DNA from: JBBRGG01 sp038240875
GTDB taxonomy: Bacteria; Planctomycetota; Phycisphaerae; Phycisphaerales; UBA1924
Assembly: GCA_038240875.1 (NCBI GenBank)
Contig: JBBRGG010000010.1
Span: 1 to 29,590 of the forward strand
Length of the DNA: 29,590 nucleotides
Reading direction: 5' to 3'
The notes beneath the pieces are model-generated. The model saw only the letters and a program-made list of their open reading frames with translations. It made no database searches and had not been told where the DNA came from. Shown piece by piece: positions 1 to 8,025 of this stretch (position 1 is its first letter; each line of letters opens with the position of its first letter). The position numbers and the translations under genes are program-made.

Positions 1-154
1 GGGTCATCACGCTCTGCCAGGCATCCGCCCAAAACCCCTTGGCTGGCTGGACGCCCAAGCCTTGCATGAGTTGAACGCCGGTGACGGTGGTCAGCCCCGC
101 GCCGACGGCTTGTGGTGTTGATGGATTTGGCTCAGTTGGAATATTGGACGCCAT
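1..154 (-). CDS. OppC/DppC-like ABC permease, N-terminal fragment (cut by window edge)
   Basis: An open frame begins with ATG at 154 on the minus strand and stays open for 51 codons to the window edge. A good ribosome site, AAGGAA at 160-165, lies 5 bases upstream. The peptide is a polar Pro/Thr/Asn-rich leader followed by the stretch KGFWADAWQSVMT, which resembles the segment just before the first membrane helix of OppC/DppC permeases. It lies 118 bases downstream of the OppB-like gene on the same strand, where the OppC partner is normally found. The membrane domain is outside the window, so the family call rests on the short leader motif and on context. If correct, it is the inner-membrane partner of the OppB-like protein in peptide or small-solute uptake. 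Confidence 0.55.
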   Translation of the reverse strand, partial: MASNIPTEPNPSTPQAVGAGLTTVTGVQLMQGLGVQPAKGFWADAWQSVMT

Positions 155-272
155 CAGAATTCCTTGAGAGATAGCAAAGGCACAAGCGACCGAGCAGCGA
201 TTCAAAAGGACGAAGGACAAATCCTACACAACACACTTTGAGGCACCGCATCCGAGCATATGTACAGCCTGC

Positions 273-1802
273 TTACTTGTAGCTAATGCGTGGATCAGCC
301 AACGCGTAGAGGATGTCAGCGATGAGCAGCGCGAGCATGTTTACAACCGCGATCATTACCGCGTTGGCAAGGATAACCTCGCGATCCTTGTTGTTAATGG
401 CTTGGAGCAACAACTGGCCCATGCCTGGAATCGTAAAGATGCGTTCGATGACAACGCTGCCCGCAAGCATCGCCGGGAAGACCGCAGCAAAGATCGTGAT
501 CACCGGTAGAAGCGAATTACGGAACACGTGCGCATACACAATCGTTGATTGCGACACACCCTTGGCTTTGGCGGTGCGAACGTAGTCCATGTTGAAGTTG
601 TCGAGCATCGCAGCGCGAGTTTGCTTGCTCAGCACCGCAAAGCCTGTATAGACAATGCAAGCAACCGGCAGGATCGCATGCCACACAAAGTCGAGCATGT
701 AACCCATCTGCCAAGAGCCATCTTCGAGCATTCTGGGCAAAAGAGTCATTTCCGAAGCCAAGCTGTCATGCAGGCCCGTAACCGGGAACGCACCAAGATA
801 TTCATTGCTCGCAAGGAAGCTCAGTGCGAGCGTCCCAGCCCACACAGTTGGCATCGACCACAGCCCAACAAGCGTGATGCCAGAGATGGAGTCGAAGCTC
901 GAGCCCGCGCGGTTCGCCGTGGCGATGCCCATCGGTAGAGCAATCATGTAAATGATGGGAAAGGCGATGAGATTGAGCGATATCGTGACTGGCAACGCGT
1001 CGGCGATCATCTTGGTTACCGGGACGTTGCGTGCAAAACTCTTGCCAAAGTCGGGCCAGCCAATGCTCATTATTCCTGGGACGATCGGGACGCCAGATTG
1101 TTCATAAATGCGAGCCTTGAAGAGCGCGAGGCTCTGGTCTCGCATTGCCTGTGCTTCCCCATACGCGACAATCATCCGTTCGCCAGCTGCTTGTACGTCC
1201 TTCCACTGAGCCAGGTCTTTGTTCGGCGTGTGGCCCTTCCATCCATCGAGCTGAACTTTGAGCTTCTTCACGCCGCCATCTTTGATTCCAACCGCCCTTC
1301 CATACGGCGATAACGCCTCGGTAAACTTGGTCCGAGCGCGAACAAACTTCGCACGCGCCTGTGCATACTCACCATCAGCCTTGTTATACGCGATCATCTT
1401 TACTTCGCCGGTTGCGTCCACAGGAAACGGCGTATCAACCAACTTTGGACCAGGGATCGATTGCGCGAACAATTCCCAGAGAGGCGGGGCGACAAGCTCC
1501 TTTGGCGGTCGGATTTGTTCGCCTTGTGGCGTGACTTGCTCGCGTGCGCCAAACTTAACCGGGCTGACCCGGCCTAGCCATTTGATGTACTGCGTGAAGA
1601 CCGACGTGTCAAGCCCGTAGCGATCTTCCATGTAGGCTTGTTGCACGGCCTTTTCGGTTGACTCGGTCGCGCCGCCGCCAGCTACTCGAAGCGAAGCACC
1701 AACGCCGCCTGGTGAGAGCGCGACGAGCATGAAGATGAGAAAGGAAATCCCGATAAGCGTGGGTACCATGAGCAGCAGGCGTCGCACGATGTAACTGATC
1801 AT
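273..1802 (-). CDS. OppB/DppB-like ABC transporter permease with large extracytoplasmic insert
   Basis: Inner-membrane channel subunit of a peptide/nickel-type ABC importer (binding-protein-dependent transport family). I start it at ATG 1802 (509 residues) because AAGGAG at 1809-1814 sits 6 bases upstream; an in-frame TTG at 1817 would overlap that site. The first membrane helix covers about residues 5-30. The family-typical QYIKWLG follows near residue 75. About 165 extra residues then separate it from the equally typical GWPDFGKSF near 248; most OppB proteins go almost directly from one to the other and total about 310-340 residues. The insert is charged and partly helical (many Ala, Arg, Lys, Glu). 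The C-terminal half is canonical, with an EAA-type cytoplasmic loop (DYVRTAKAKGVS), IPGMGQLLLQAI and the ending LADPRISYK. It lies between the substrate-binding protein gene and a second permease gene, all on one strand. Confidence 0.93.
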   Translation of the reverse strand: MISYIVRRLLLMVPTLIGISFLIFMLVALSPGGVGASLRVAGGGATESTEKAVQQAYMEDRYGLDTSVFTQYIKWLGRVSPVKFGAREQVTPQGEQIRPPKELVAPPLWELFAQSIPGPKLVDTPFPVDATGEVKMIAYNKADGEYAQARAKFVRARTKFTEALSPYGRAVGIKDGGVKKLKVQLDGWKGHTPNKDLAQWKDVQAAGERMIVAYGEAQAMRDQSLALFKARIYEQSGVPIVPGIMSIGWPDFGKSFARNVPVTKMIADALPVTISLNLIAFPIIYMIALPMGIATANRAGSSFDSISGITLVGLWSMPTVWAGTLALSFLASNEYLGAFPVTGLHDSLASEMTLLPRMLEDGSWQMGYMLDFVWHAILPVACIVYTGFAVLSKQTRAAMLDNFNMDYVRTAKAKGVSQSTIVYAHVFRNSLLPVITIFAAVFPAMLAGSVVIERIFTIPGMGQLLLQAINNKDREVILANAVMIAVVNMLALLIADILYALADPRISYK

Positions 1803-2143
1803 CTGCCGCTCCTTCAATCATCCAAAGCCGGGTGTAACGAAGAAACATGCCCGACGTGAAGTGTGATGTGAATAATTACGAACCCAAATCTAAGTTAAGC
1901 CAGAGTCAAGCCAGAGAGGACCGATCCAGCATGTTGGTACTCCTGCGTGCCAGCGAACGGTGCGAATCCAAAATAAATCCGGACTGTCATGAGTAACCCC
2001 TCTTCCGAAAGAGGGCTTTAGCGTGACTTTTCTATGCGACCTTGTCTAACTTTCAAGTGTGATTCTTTCGTGCCCGTGTAACGTGATAAGCGAGCATGTA
2101 TCAGCAAAGAGCCCGCACGCTGATCTCTCATCACGCGACGCGA
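1803..2143. other. Intergenic gap between importer genes
   Basis: This 341-base stretch separates the substrate-binding protein stop from the OppB-like start. It holds the OppB ribosome site at 1809-1814 and one clear hairpin at 1998-2015. I found no convincing gene, tRNA or strong promoter. The hairpin leaves open whether the downstream permeases are read through from the binding-protein gene or have their own promoter. Confidence 0.5.
1998..2015 (-). terminator. Hairpin downstream of the substrate-binding protein gene
   Basis: A perfect 7-bp stem (CCCTCTT at 1998-2004 pairing with AAGAGGG at 2009-2015) closes a 4-base loop. On the minus strand it lies about 130 bases past the binding-protein stop. 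There is no good run of U after it on that strand, so it may be a partial terminator or an mRNA-stabilising stem rather than a full intrinsic terminator. Stems like this between a binding-protein gene and its permease genes often help set a higher level of the binding protein; that role here is inference. Confidence 0.35.
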
Positions 2144-4171
2144 TTATTGAGTTGGAGTTGAAGCAGCGCCAGACTTCAAGAAAATCTCGTCGTACTGGAA
2201 TCCATTCTTATATTCAACAAAGTTGCCCACGCGGCCTCTAACAATGCGGATCCACGGACGTTCAAGCAGGAAGGTGTAAGGCTGCTCATCGTGCAGAATC
2301 TGATGAAGCTTGTGCCAGATCTCCATGCGCTTGGCCGGATCGAGTTCCAGGCGGCCTTCCTCGATGAGCTTGTCGGCGTCGGCGTTGCGCCACTGCACGA
2401 AGTTGTCACCTTGGTTCTCGATATAGCGGCTGTGCCAGATCTGCTGCGGGTCGCTCTCGGGGCTTGCAGGCGACCAGCCCATGGTCAACGCGTCGTAGTC
2501 GCGGTCGTCCATCGTTTTCATGAACACGGACCAGTCCATCGTGCGGATCTTGACGCGGATCCCGACGCGAGCACATTGATCCTTGAGGTAGTCGCCGACG
2601 CGACGAGTAACTTCACTGCCGACGGCGAAAGTAAACTCAAACTCCATCGCTTCGCCCGCGTCGTTGGTGCGAAATTGCTGCCCTGGACGTACCTTCCAAC
2701 CTGCCTCTTCCAATAGTGTGATCGCCGCGTTCACGTCATAGGGAAGCGGCAGAATAGAGGGATTGGCCTGCGCCGTTTCACGGTTGAATGGGCCATTCGA
2801 AATGCGACCGGTATTTTCGAAGAACTCGGCGTTCATGAGATCGCGATCCAAGAGCATTGTCATCGCACGACGAACGCGCTTATCAGCGAAGATAGTCTTC
2901 TTGCCGTTGCGCAAGTCACAGTTCCAGCCAATGAAGTTGTACCCGCCACGGATGTTAAACCAGAGATGGGCCGTGTTTTTCTTAGCCCATTCGGCATCTT
3001 TCTTGAGCTTGCCGTATTGGACGGGGCTCGGCGTGGTGAGGTCGGCCTCGCCGTTGTTAAAGGCTATCAATCGAGCCGTGTCCTCGCTGATGACCTTGAA
3101 GCGAAGCTCGTCATAGACAGGCTTGGGTCCCCAATATTGTTCGTTACGAACCAAGACAACATCGGTGCTTGGCGTCCACTGGTTGGTAATGCTGGTGGAT
3201 GAAAACTTGAATGGGCCAGAGCCGATCACAAAGCCTGTGGCTTCATTAAACTGCGTCGGGGTCACGTTCTCATAGATGTGCTTGGGGAGGACAGGAAAGC
3301 TGCCCATCGCGCCCGAAAGATTGGTGAAGAGGACGAGGTTAAACTTGAATTCGACGGTCTTGTCATCGACCTTAGTGATCGACTCGATGAAGTCGGTGAC
3401 AGAACGCCCACGTTCGGCTTGGACGAGTGGGTTACGCATCCAGTTGAACGTCCATATAACGTCGTCCGCGGTTACAGGCTCGCCATCGCTGAAGCGAGCG
3501 CGATCGTTGATGCGAACGCGAAGCCATGTGCCATCTTTGGGAAACTGCCACGCATTTGCGAGAACGCCACGAAGTTCGAGGGTTTTGGGATTCCACTCGG
3601 CGAGATACTCGGTGATGCGCTCAAAGACCCACGCGCCATACACGTCTTTGTAGACCAGCGGCACAACGGTCGAAGGCTGCGCGTTAATCGCTTCGGTAAA
3701 GGAGCCACCCGTCGCAGCGCCGGGTTGCTTGAGTGGATCGCTGTCGAACGCGAGATTAGGTTGCCAGGCAATGTCTGTTCCAGGACGAGCCCAGGAAACA
3801 TCACGTCCTTGCGCGTCGCGCCCACCAGGCGTACCTTTGGCAACTTCGACAGCGGACGCAGGTGTCGTGGAAGTTGAAGCAGAAGCAGTTTCGCTGGACT
3901 GGACGGCGACACCGGATTCCAGCTTCGCCTCAATCTTCTTCAGGCGGCGATCAACGTTGGACGTTTGGTCAGCGATCTCATTGAGCCGGGCATCATCGAG
4001 CGTTCGCTGGATCTTGCCTTGCTGGCGCTCAAGATCCGAAAGGCGGTCGCCTAGCTTACTGGTGTCCGCAAAACGGCGATCTTCCTGCCACATCGATAGC
4101 CACACGCTTAGCACCGCAACGATAACGATGGTGAAGAGGACTAAATCTTTCAGACTGAAACGATTGTTCAT
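2144..4171 (-). CDS. ABC transporter substrate-binding protein (SBP_bac_5), membrane-anchored with coiled coil
   Basis: Extracytoplasmic solute-binding protein of the peptide/nickel family, 675 residues. The start is ATG 4171, with GAGG at 4177-4180 five bases upstream. Residues about 8-27 form one uncleaved-looking membrane helix (DLVLFTIVIVAVLSVWLSMW) with no lipobox cysteine after it. Residues about 37-87 look like a coiled coil (SDLERQQGKIQRTLDDA, then VDRRLKKIEAKLE), followed by a Ser/Thr/Ala linker to about 150. The family domain fills the rest: VYKDVYGAWVFERITEYL, LRVRINDRARFSDGEPVTADDV and DYDALTMGWS are typical. Usual members are lipoproteins or secreted proteins of about 500-600 residues, so the anchor plus stalk is extra. 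It is the likely ligand-binding partner of the flanking permeases; the ligand cannot be read from sequence. Confidence 0.93.
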   Translation of the reverse strand: MNNRFSLKDLVLFTIVIVAVLSVWLSMWQEDRRFADTSKLGDRLSDLERQQGKIQRTLDDARLNEIADQTSNVDRRLKKIEAKLESGVAVQSSETASASTSTTPASAVEVAKGTPGGRDAQGRDVSWARPGTDIAWQPNLAFDSDPLKQPGAATGGSFTEAINAQPSTVVPLVYKDVYGAWVFERITEYLAEWNPKTLELRGVLANAWQFPKDGTWLRVRINDRARFSDGEPVTADDVIWTFNWMRNPLVQAERGRSVTDFIESITKVDDKTVEFKFNLVLFTNLSGAMGSFPVLPKHIYENVTPTQFNEATGFVIGSGPFKFSSTSITNQWTPSTDVVLVRNEQYWGPKPVYDELRFKVISEDTARLIAFNNGEADLTTPSPVQYGKLKKDAEWAKKNTAHLWFNIRGGYNFIGWNCDLRNGKKTIFADKRVRRAMTMLLDRDLMNAEFFENTGRISNGPFNRETAQANPSILPLPYDVNAAITLLEEAGWKVRPGQQFRTNDAGEAMEFEFTFAVGSEVTRRVGDYLKDQCARVGIRVKIRTMDWSVFMKTMDDRDYDALTMGWSPASPESDPQQIWHSRYIENQGDNFVQWRNADADKLIEEGRLELDPAKRMEIWHKLHQILHDEQPYTFLLERPWIRIVRGRVGNFVEYKNGFQYDEIFLKSGAASTPTQ

Positions 4172-4621
4172 GCCAACCTCATATCACTCAACACATGTGA
4201 CTCTGCACGAGAGAGAAAGACTCGCAGATGCAACGTTGTACGTCTAGCCGTTCTTGACTCCAAGGCCAAGAAGTAGTTCACACTACCACAATCACAAACC
4301 TTTGTCGCACCTTGTGAGATGCTCTTTGCACGCATTCATTCTTGACCAGCTCAGGGCGACTATCTCGCCAAGCTACACCGATTCGCATCCAAACTCAGCC
4401 TCCTGATCTATCCGATTTGTGCACAAGGCCAATTTTGCACGAACGTACCCCAACCTCGTAGACCGATGCGCATTAATTGGACGCGCACGTTTGTTTGCGG
4501 ACACCTTGGATTCGCACGTTTGTACGTTTGCGTGATGCCGTTGTTCCTTGATTGTGCAACCATGAAACGGCAGATCGAGCATTCTCCGAATCTGGAACAA
4601 CAAACGTGTGCAATATGTGTG
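4172..4621. other. Intergenic gap upstream of the substrate-binding protein gene
   Basis: This 450-base stretch lies between the upstream permease stop and the binding-protein start, and should contain the promoter of the latter. It includes the ribosome site at 4177-4180, a CACATGTG palindrome inside TCACATGTGT (4192-4201, minus strand), and an 11-base direct repeat CGCACGTTTGT at 4484-4494 and 4513-4523 (29-base period). I could not identify a confident -35/-10 pair, gene or RNA structure. Confidence 0.4.
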
Positions 4622-5998
4622 TCAACGCCGTCCTCGTTTGGGGTCCATCGCTTCACGCAGGCCCTCGCCAACAAAGTTGAGTGCGAGCAGCGTCACGCTC
4701 AAGAGCAAGCACGGGAACACCAACAGCCACCAATTAGACTCGACGGGGTTCAATTCAGACAACCCTTCGGATGCCAGATTTCCCCAGCTAGGTAATGGCG
4801 GTTTTACACCGATACCCAGAAAGCTCAGGAACGATTCCTGCAAGATCGCCTGCGGAACGGTTAATGTTGCATACACGATAATCGGGCCCATTAAATTGGG
4901 CAAAAGATGACGCAGGAAAATGCGGGTTCGAGAGGCGCCTAGTGCGCGTGCGGCTTCAATGAATGGAAGTGTTTTCAGGCTCAGCACTTGGCCACGGATG
5001 ACTCGCGCCATGGTCAGCCAGCTCACGCCGCCGATGGCGACTAAAAGCGTCAGGACATCAAGGCGCATCCGCTGGCTGCTACTAAGGTTGCGCGATGGGA
5101 ACGCAATCACGGCTTCGTTGGTCAAGCGTTCTTGCAAAAGCGGATCGTTGCCGAGCATGCGTTCGATACCGACGGTGTCGGCAGGCTGGTTTTGTTTGAT
5201 CGCAACGAGTACTGATTGCTCTTGAATATAGCTGGCTTTGGCTTTGGCACGAGTGGTGTATTCATCGACCAAGGCATCACCCGCAACCGCAAGTAGCACG
5301 ACCAGAAGCACATATGGCAAGCCGTAAAGAATATCAACGATGCGCATCATCACCGCGTCAAGCCGTCCACCGGCGTAACCAGCAATTGCGCCATACATTG
5401 TGCCGATGAAAACGCTTAACAACGCAGCGGCGATGCCGATTGCCAATGAAATCCCGCCGCCTGTCAATACACGAATCAACAGGCTTCGGCCAAGTGTGTC
5501 GGTGCCAAGGAACCAGCGTGGCCAGTGAGACTTAAGGTCGCTAAAGACCGGGCCAGAAGTTTGTTTCAGCGCGAGTTCGGCGGACACGCCATGAGTCTGG
5601 GCAACGCGTGCAAGGGTTTCTTCTGGGACCATTGCATTGAGGCGTAGAGCTTGAGATTGATTTGGTGTGACCCACATCGGAGGCACACGAGCGGATGTGG
5701 TTTCGCCAGCGTTGTAACGAGGAACACCGGAATTGTTCGCGGCGTTGGATGAATCGGCGATGCCTGTGGTCCAAGGGAGCGAAGCGATGCACACAAGGAT
5801 CATAAAGGCGAGTACACCCATGCCTACGAGCCCGGCTTTACTGCGTGTGTAGGGGTTATCGCGTTTAGGTGGCGGGGCCATCAGGGCGGGTACTGATTCT
5901 GGGATTGGATTTGGATAAGCAGTAGATGAAGATGTTGATGCCGCCTTCGAGGTGTCGGCGTCGGGGCGGAGTGAAGATGATGGTGGTGTGGTCGCCAT
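4622..5998 (-). CDS. OppC/DppC-like ABC transporter permease with two inserts
   Basis: Inner-membrane channel subunit of the peptide/nickel ABC importer family, 458 residues against about 280-310 for most OppC proteins. Residues 1-50 are a disordered Ser/Pro/Thr-rich cytoplasmic leader. Membrane helix 1 is about 56-76. About 80 residues follow before the family-typical FLGTDTLGRSLLIRVLTGG (about 163-181). A second extra segment of roughly 70 charged residues (about 241-312) separates YGLPYVLLVVLLAVAG from the next helix. The EAA-type loop (FIEAARALGASRTRIFLRHL, about 346-365), ESFLSFLGIGVKPPLPSWG and the C-terminal GEGLREAMDPK are canonical. The ATG at 5998 has no obvious ribosome site. It precedes the binding-protein gene by 450 bases, so it may be a second OppC-type subunit in addition to the one at the left edge. 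Confidence 0.92.
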   Translation of the reverse strand: MATTPPSSSLRPDADTSKAASTSSSTAYPNPIPESVPALMAPPPKRDNPYTRSKAGLVGMGVLAFMILVCIASLPWTTGIADSSNAANNSGVPRYNAGETTSARVPPMWVTPNQSQALRLNAMVPEETLARVAQTHGVSAELALKQTSGPVFSDLKSHWPRWFLGTDTLGRSLLIRVLTGGGISLAIGIAAALLSVFIGTMYGAIAGYAGGRLDAVMMRIVDILYGLPYVLLVVLLAVAGDALVDEYTTRAKAKASYIQEQSVLVAIKQNQPADTVGIERMLGNDPLLQERLTNEAVIAFPSRNLSSSQRMRLDVLTLLVAIGGVSWLTMARVIRGQVLSLKTLPFIEAARALGASRTRIFLRHLLPNLMGPIIVYATLTVPQAILQESFLSFLGIGVKPPLPSWGNLASEGLSELNPVESNWWLLVFPCLLLSVTLLALNFVGEGLREAMDPKRGRR

Positions 5999-6126
5999 GG
6001 TCGCGTGGACGATAGCGTGCTGCGGCTTGGCGAGCGAGGAAGTTGAGGTTTGGAATGGCGATTTAGCCGGACTGGCCTTAGGTCGGATTGGGTTCAGGCT
6101 TCACTGGCTACTAGAAATGTGAATAT

Positions 6127-7473
6127 TCACGAGCCCATGGAAGCGATCATCCCCACAAGCAATAACCCGGCGAGCCCGGCGGCGAGCATGGCTTGGATCC
6201 AAGGCGTCAAAATCCCCACACTCGCGACAGACTGGGTTCCTGTTGCGGTTTGCACACGAACCAAAGGAAGCATCGAGGCCACACGCGTCGAAGCGACGAC
6301 AGCTTCGAGATGTCTGCGGATTCCCGCGTCGTAGGCGGTGTCGTGCTGATTGACTTCGAAATCGCTTTGAAGCATGAGAGGTGATCTATATTGTGCAGGC
6401 GTGTTGGTTAATGCGCTGGTGTTTAGATCGCCTCTTCGTGCTGAGTCTTGGATGAGGGCCATCACGAGGTTGGCATCAAAGGGCAGGATACCTTCGCGGA
6501 CGGCAGCAGCAACGAGCTTGGCTCGGAGTTCAGGCCTTAGGATCGCGGCTTTGCCTCCTTCGATGTTGCGAACGACTTCGCCTGCGAAACGAAGGCGAAC
6601 GTCGGCGGCTTCGACGATCTCGTCAGGCTTTGAAGTGTCTTCGAGTTGGTGTGCGAGCTCGTTCTTGTGCGCGTGCGTGCGTTCGGGTTTGTTTGCGAGA
6701 GGCGAAATGATGCCACGCTGCTGCGTTGGGAGGGTGCCTGCGACAAGTCGCTTGGCCTTGTTGATATCGCGCGGAGTCGTGGGTGGGCGAGCGATGGTCG
6801 GTGCGATGGCTTCGGCGTTGGCGGCGTTGGCTTCAGCGTCGGCGGGGTTGGCTTCAGCAAGTAGATTTGCAGCGGTCGAAGTAGTGTGGGTCGCAGCGCG
6901 AGCTATGGCTGACGCGGAGAGTGTTGTAGAGATAATGGCGTGCGAAGCAAGACGCATTTCGCGTGCGACAGCTTGCAGGTTGATATCGACGACGTCCGCA
7001 CCACGATGAAGTTCGCGGGGCACAGGACGAGTGTTTGAAGTTGGCCCAGAACGTAGATCAGTAGATGACGCGCGGCGTGTGCTTGAAGAGCTTCGAGCCG
7101 AATCGCTGCGAGAGGAATCGCTGCGAGCGGCGTCATTTCGTGATGCTTGGATTATGCTTCGAGAGAGGTTATTTGACGAAGCGCCAGCAGATTGCCCTGG
7201 GGTGTAGCCTTCGATGCGTGTGCGTATTACAGGTGTTTCACGACGCGACGCATCAGAATGCGTGTTGTCGAGTCCGACGAGCCTGAGCCGCGGTGCACCT
7301 GAGGTGATCGCGCCCGGCCCCGAGGAGTTGTTTCCTGGGTCCACCACCACAAAGAATGTACACCGCAGCTCGTCGACTGCAAGCTCACGTTGAACGAACT
7401 GACACCTTGTCCACGATTTCGCGAGAACGTGATCGGTATAACCCGCACAGACGTCATACTTCAACGCAAACAC
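6127..7473 (-). CDS. Uncharacterised low-complexity protein with C-terminal membrane anchor
   Basis: Function not recognised. The frame opens at GTG 7473 (448 residues) but has no ribosome site; a run of GTG codons at 7344-7350 is an alternative, so the N-terminus is uncertain. About residues 100-260 are low complexity: Ser/Arg-rich tracts such as ARSDSSRSDSARSSSS, then Ala/Asn/Glu tracts such as EANPADAEANAANAEA. The C-terminal part, from about residue 285, looks folded (LRAKLVAAAVREGILPFDANLVMALIQDSARRGD). One membrane helix lies close to the end (about 424-445, WIQAMLAAGLAGLLLVGMIA), leaving only a few residues after it, as in tail-anchored proteins. It lies between the importer genes and rny on the same strand. 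Coding status is supported by the coherent C-terminal half and length; the repeat-rich middle alone would not prove it. Confidence 0.6.
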   Translation of the reverse strand: MFALKYDVCAGYTDHVLAKSWTRCQFVQRELAVDELRCTFFVVVDPGNNSSGPGAITSGAPRLRLVGLDNTHSDASRRETPVIRTRIEGYTPGQSAGASSNNLSRSIIQASRNDAARSDSSRSDSARSSSSTRRASSTDLRSGPTSNTRPVPRELHRGADVVDINLQAVAREMRLASHAIISTTLSASAIARAATHTTSTAANLLAEANPADAEANAANAEAIAPTIARPPTTPRDINKAKRLVAGTLPTQQRGIISPLANKPERTHAHKNELAHQLEDTSKPDEIVEAADVRLRFAGEVVRNIEGGKAAILRPELRAKLVAAAVREGILPFDANLVMALIQDSARRGDLNTSALTNTPAQYRSPLMLQSDFEVNQHDTAYDAGIRRHLEAVVASTRVASMLPLVRVQTATGTQSVASVGILTPWIQAMLAAGLAGLLLVGMIASMGS

Positions 7474-7552
7474 TGCGCGTGCGAGTTGGTATACACGAGG
7501 TCCGCGCTGGGGTTACACAAATGGCCTTGCCGTTGGAGGCCTTGGTAAGTTT

Positions 7553-7834
7553 TTGATTCGGGCTGGCTCGAGGGGTTGTCGTCAAGGCGTGGAAACATGT
7601 GGTTGGGAGCTAGTGTTTATGTATGCCTATGGAGCCATTACCGATGGAGCCATTACCCGAGGCGTTTGCGAAGACGCCACCGGCGAGATTTCGTCAGTTC
7701 GCATGCGTAGCTTTTGCGTACGGTTTGCGAGCATGTTTCTGCCATTGCGGGTATCGTTTCTGCGGACGACGGCTGTGCTAAGCGTTCCACTGTGGGTGAT
7801 CATCGGTGTAATTAAGTTTGCACGTTTGCGGTGA
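7553..7834 (+). CDS. Possible small membrane protein (93 residues)
   Basis: A weak candidate. The frame is opposite to its neighbours and ends in a hydrophobic segment (residues about 60-90, including TTAVLSVPLWVIIGVIKF). Its TGA stop at 7832-7834 overlaps the GTG start of the following zinc-ribbon frame, as in translationally coupled pairs. The N-terminal half contains a 15-base tandem duplication (7629-7658, ATGGAGCCATTACC core) and looks non-conserved. I see no ribosome site and do not recognise the product. It may be non-coding, or the two frames may be one gene split by a frameshift. Confidence 0.25.
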   Translation: MIRAGSRGCRQGVETCGWELVFMYAYGAITDGAITRGVCEDATGEISSVRMRSFCVRFASMFLPLRVSFLRTTAVLSVPLWVIIGVIKFARLR

Positions 7835-8025
7835 TGTTCCGTGTTGCACGCATACGCGAACGCGCGGTCGGACGTATGCGGGTGCATCGGCCTTGTTTGT
7901 GTGGCTATCCGCAGCATCCCAGCCGAAGCACGTGCTCGGAGTGTGGTAGGAAGATGATTACGCGGGACGAGATAAAAAGAGATGGCGCATCAGCGGGCGA
8001 CTTCGATGGCTCGCGTTTCTCGTAG
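7831..8025 (+). CDS. Possible zinc-ribbon mini-protein overlapping the rny 3' end
   Basis: A 64-residue frame with PCLCGYP at about 21-27 and STCSECGRKM at about 33-42. The four cysteines C22, C24, C35 and C38 make a compact CxC...CxxC metal-site pattern. Short proteins with a C-x-x-C-G-Y...C-P-E-C-G ribbon are frequent in planctomycetes as I know them; here the first pair has one residue fewer between the cysteines. The frame starts GTG or ATG (7831 or 7834) directly at the stop of the small upstream frame, and its last 36 bases overlap the end of rny convergently. No ribosome site is visible. The motif is the only positive evidence. Confidence 0.4.
   Translation: MMFRVARIRERAVGRMRVHRPCLCGYPQHPSRSTCSECGRKMITRDEIKRDGASAGDFDGSRFS

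Noticed and set aside
1800..1817. TTG start at 1817 for the OppB-like gene
   Set aside because: The ribosome site AAGGAG overlaps those first codons and is properly spaced for ATG 1802.
6374..7009. A 211-codon plus-strand frame rich in Ala, Ser and Arg
   Set aside because: Opposite the tail-anchored protein gene; the minus-strand product has a better-formed C-terminal domain and membrane helix.
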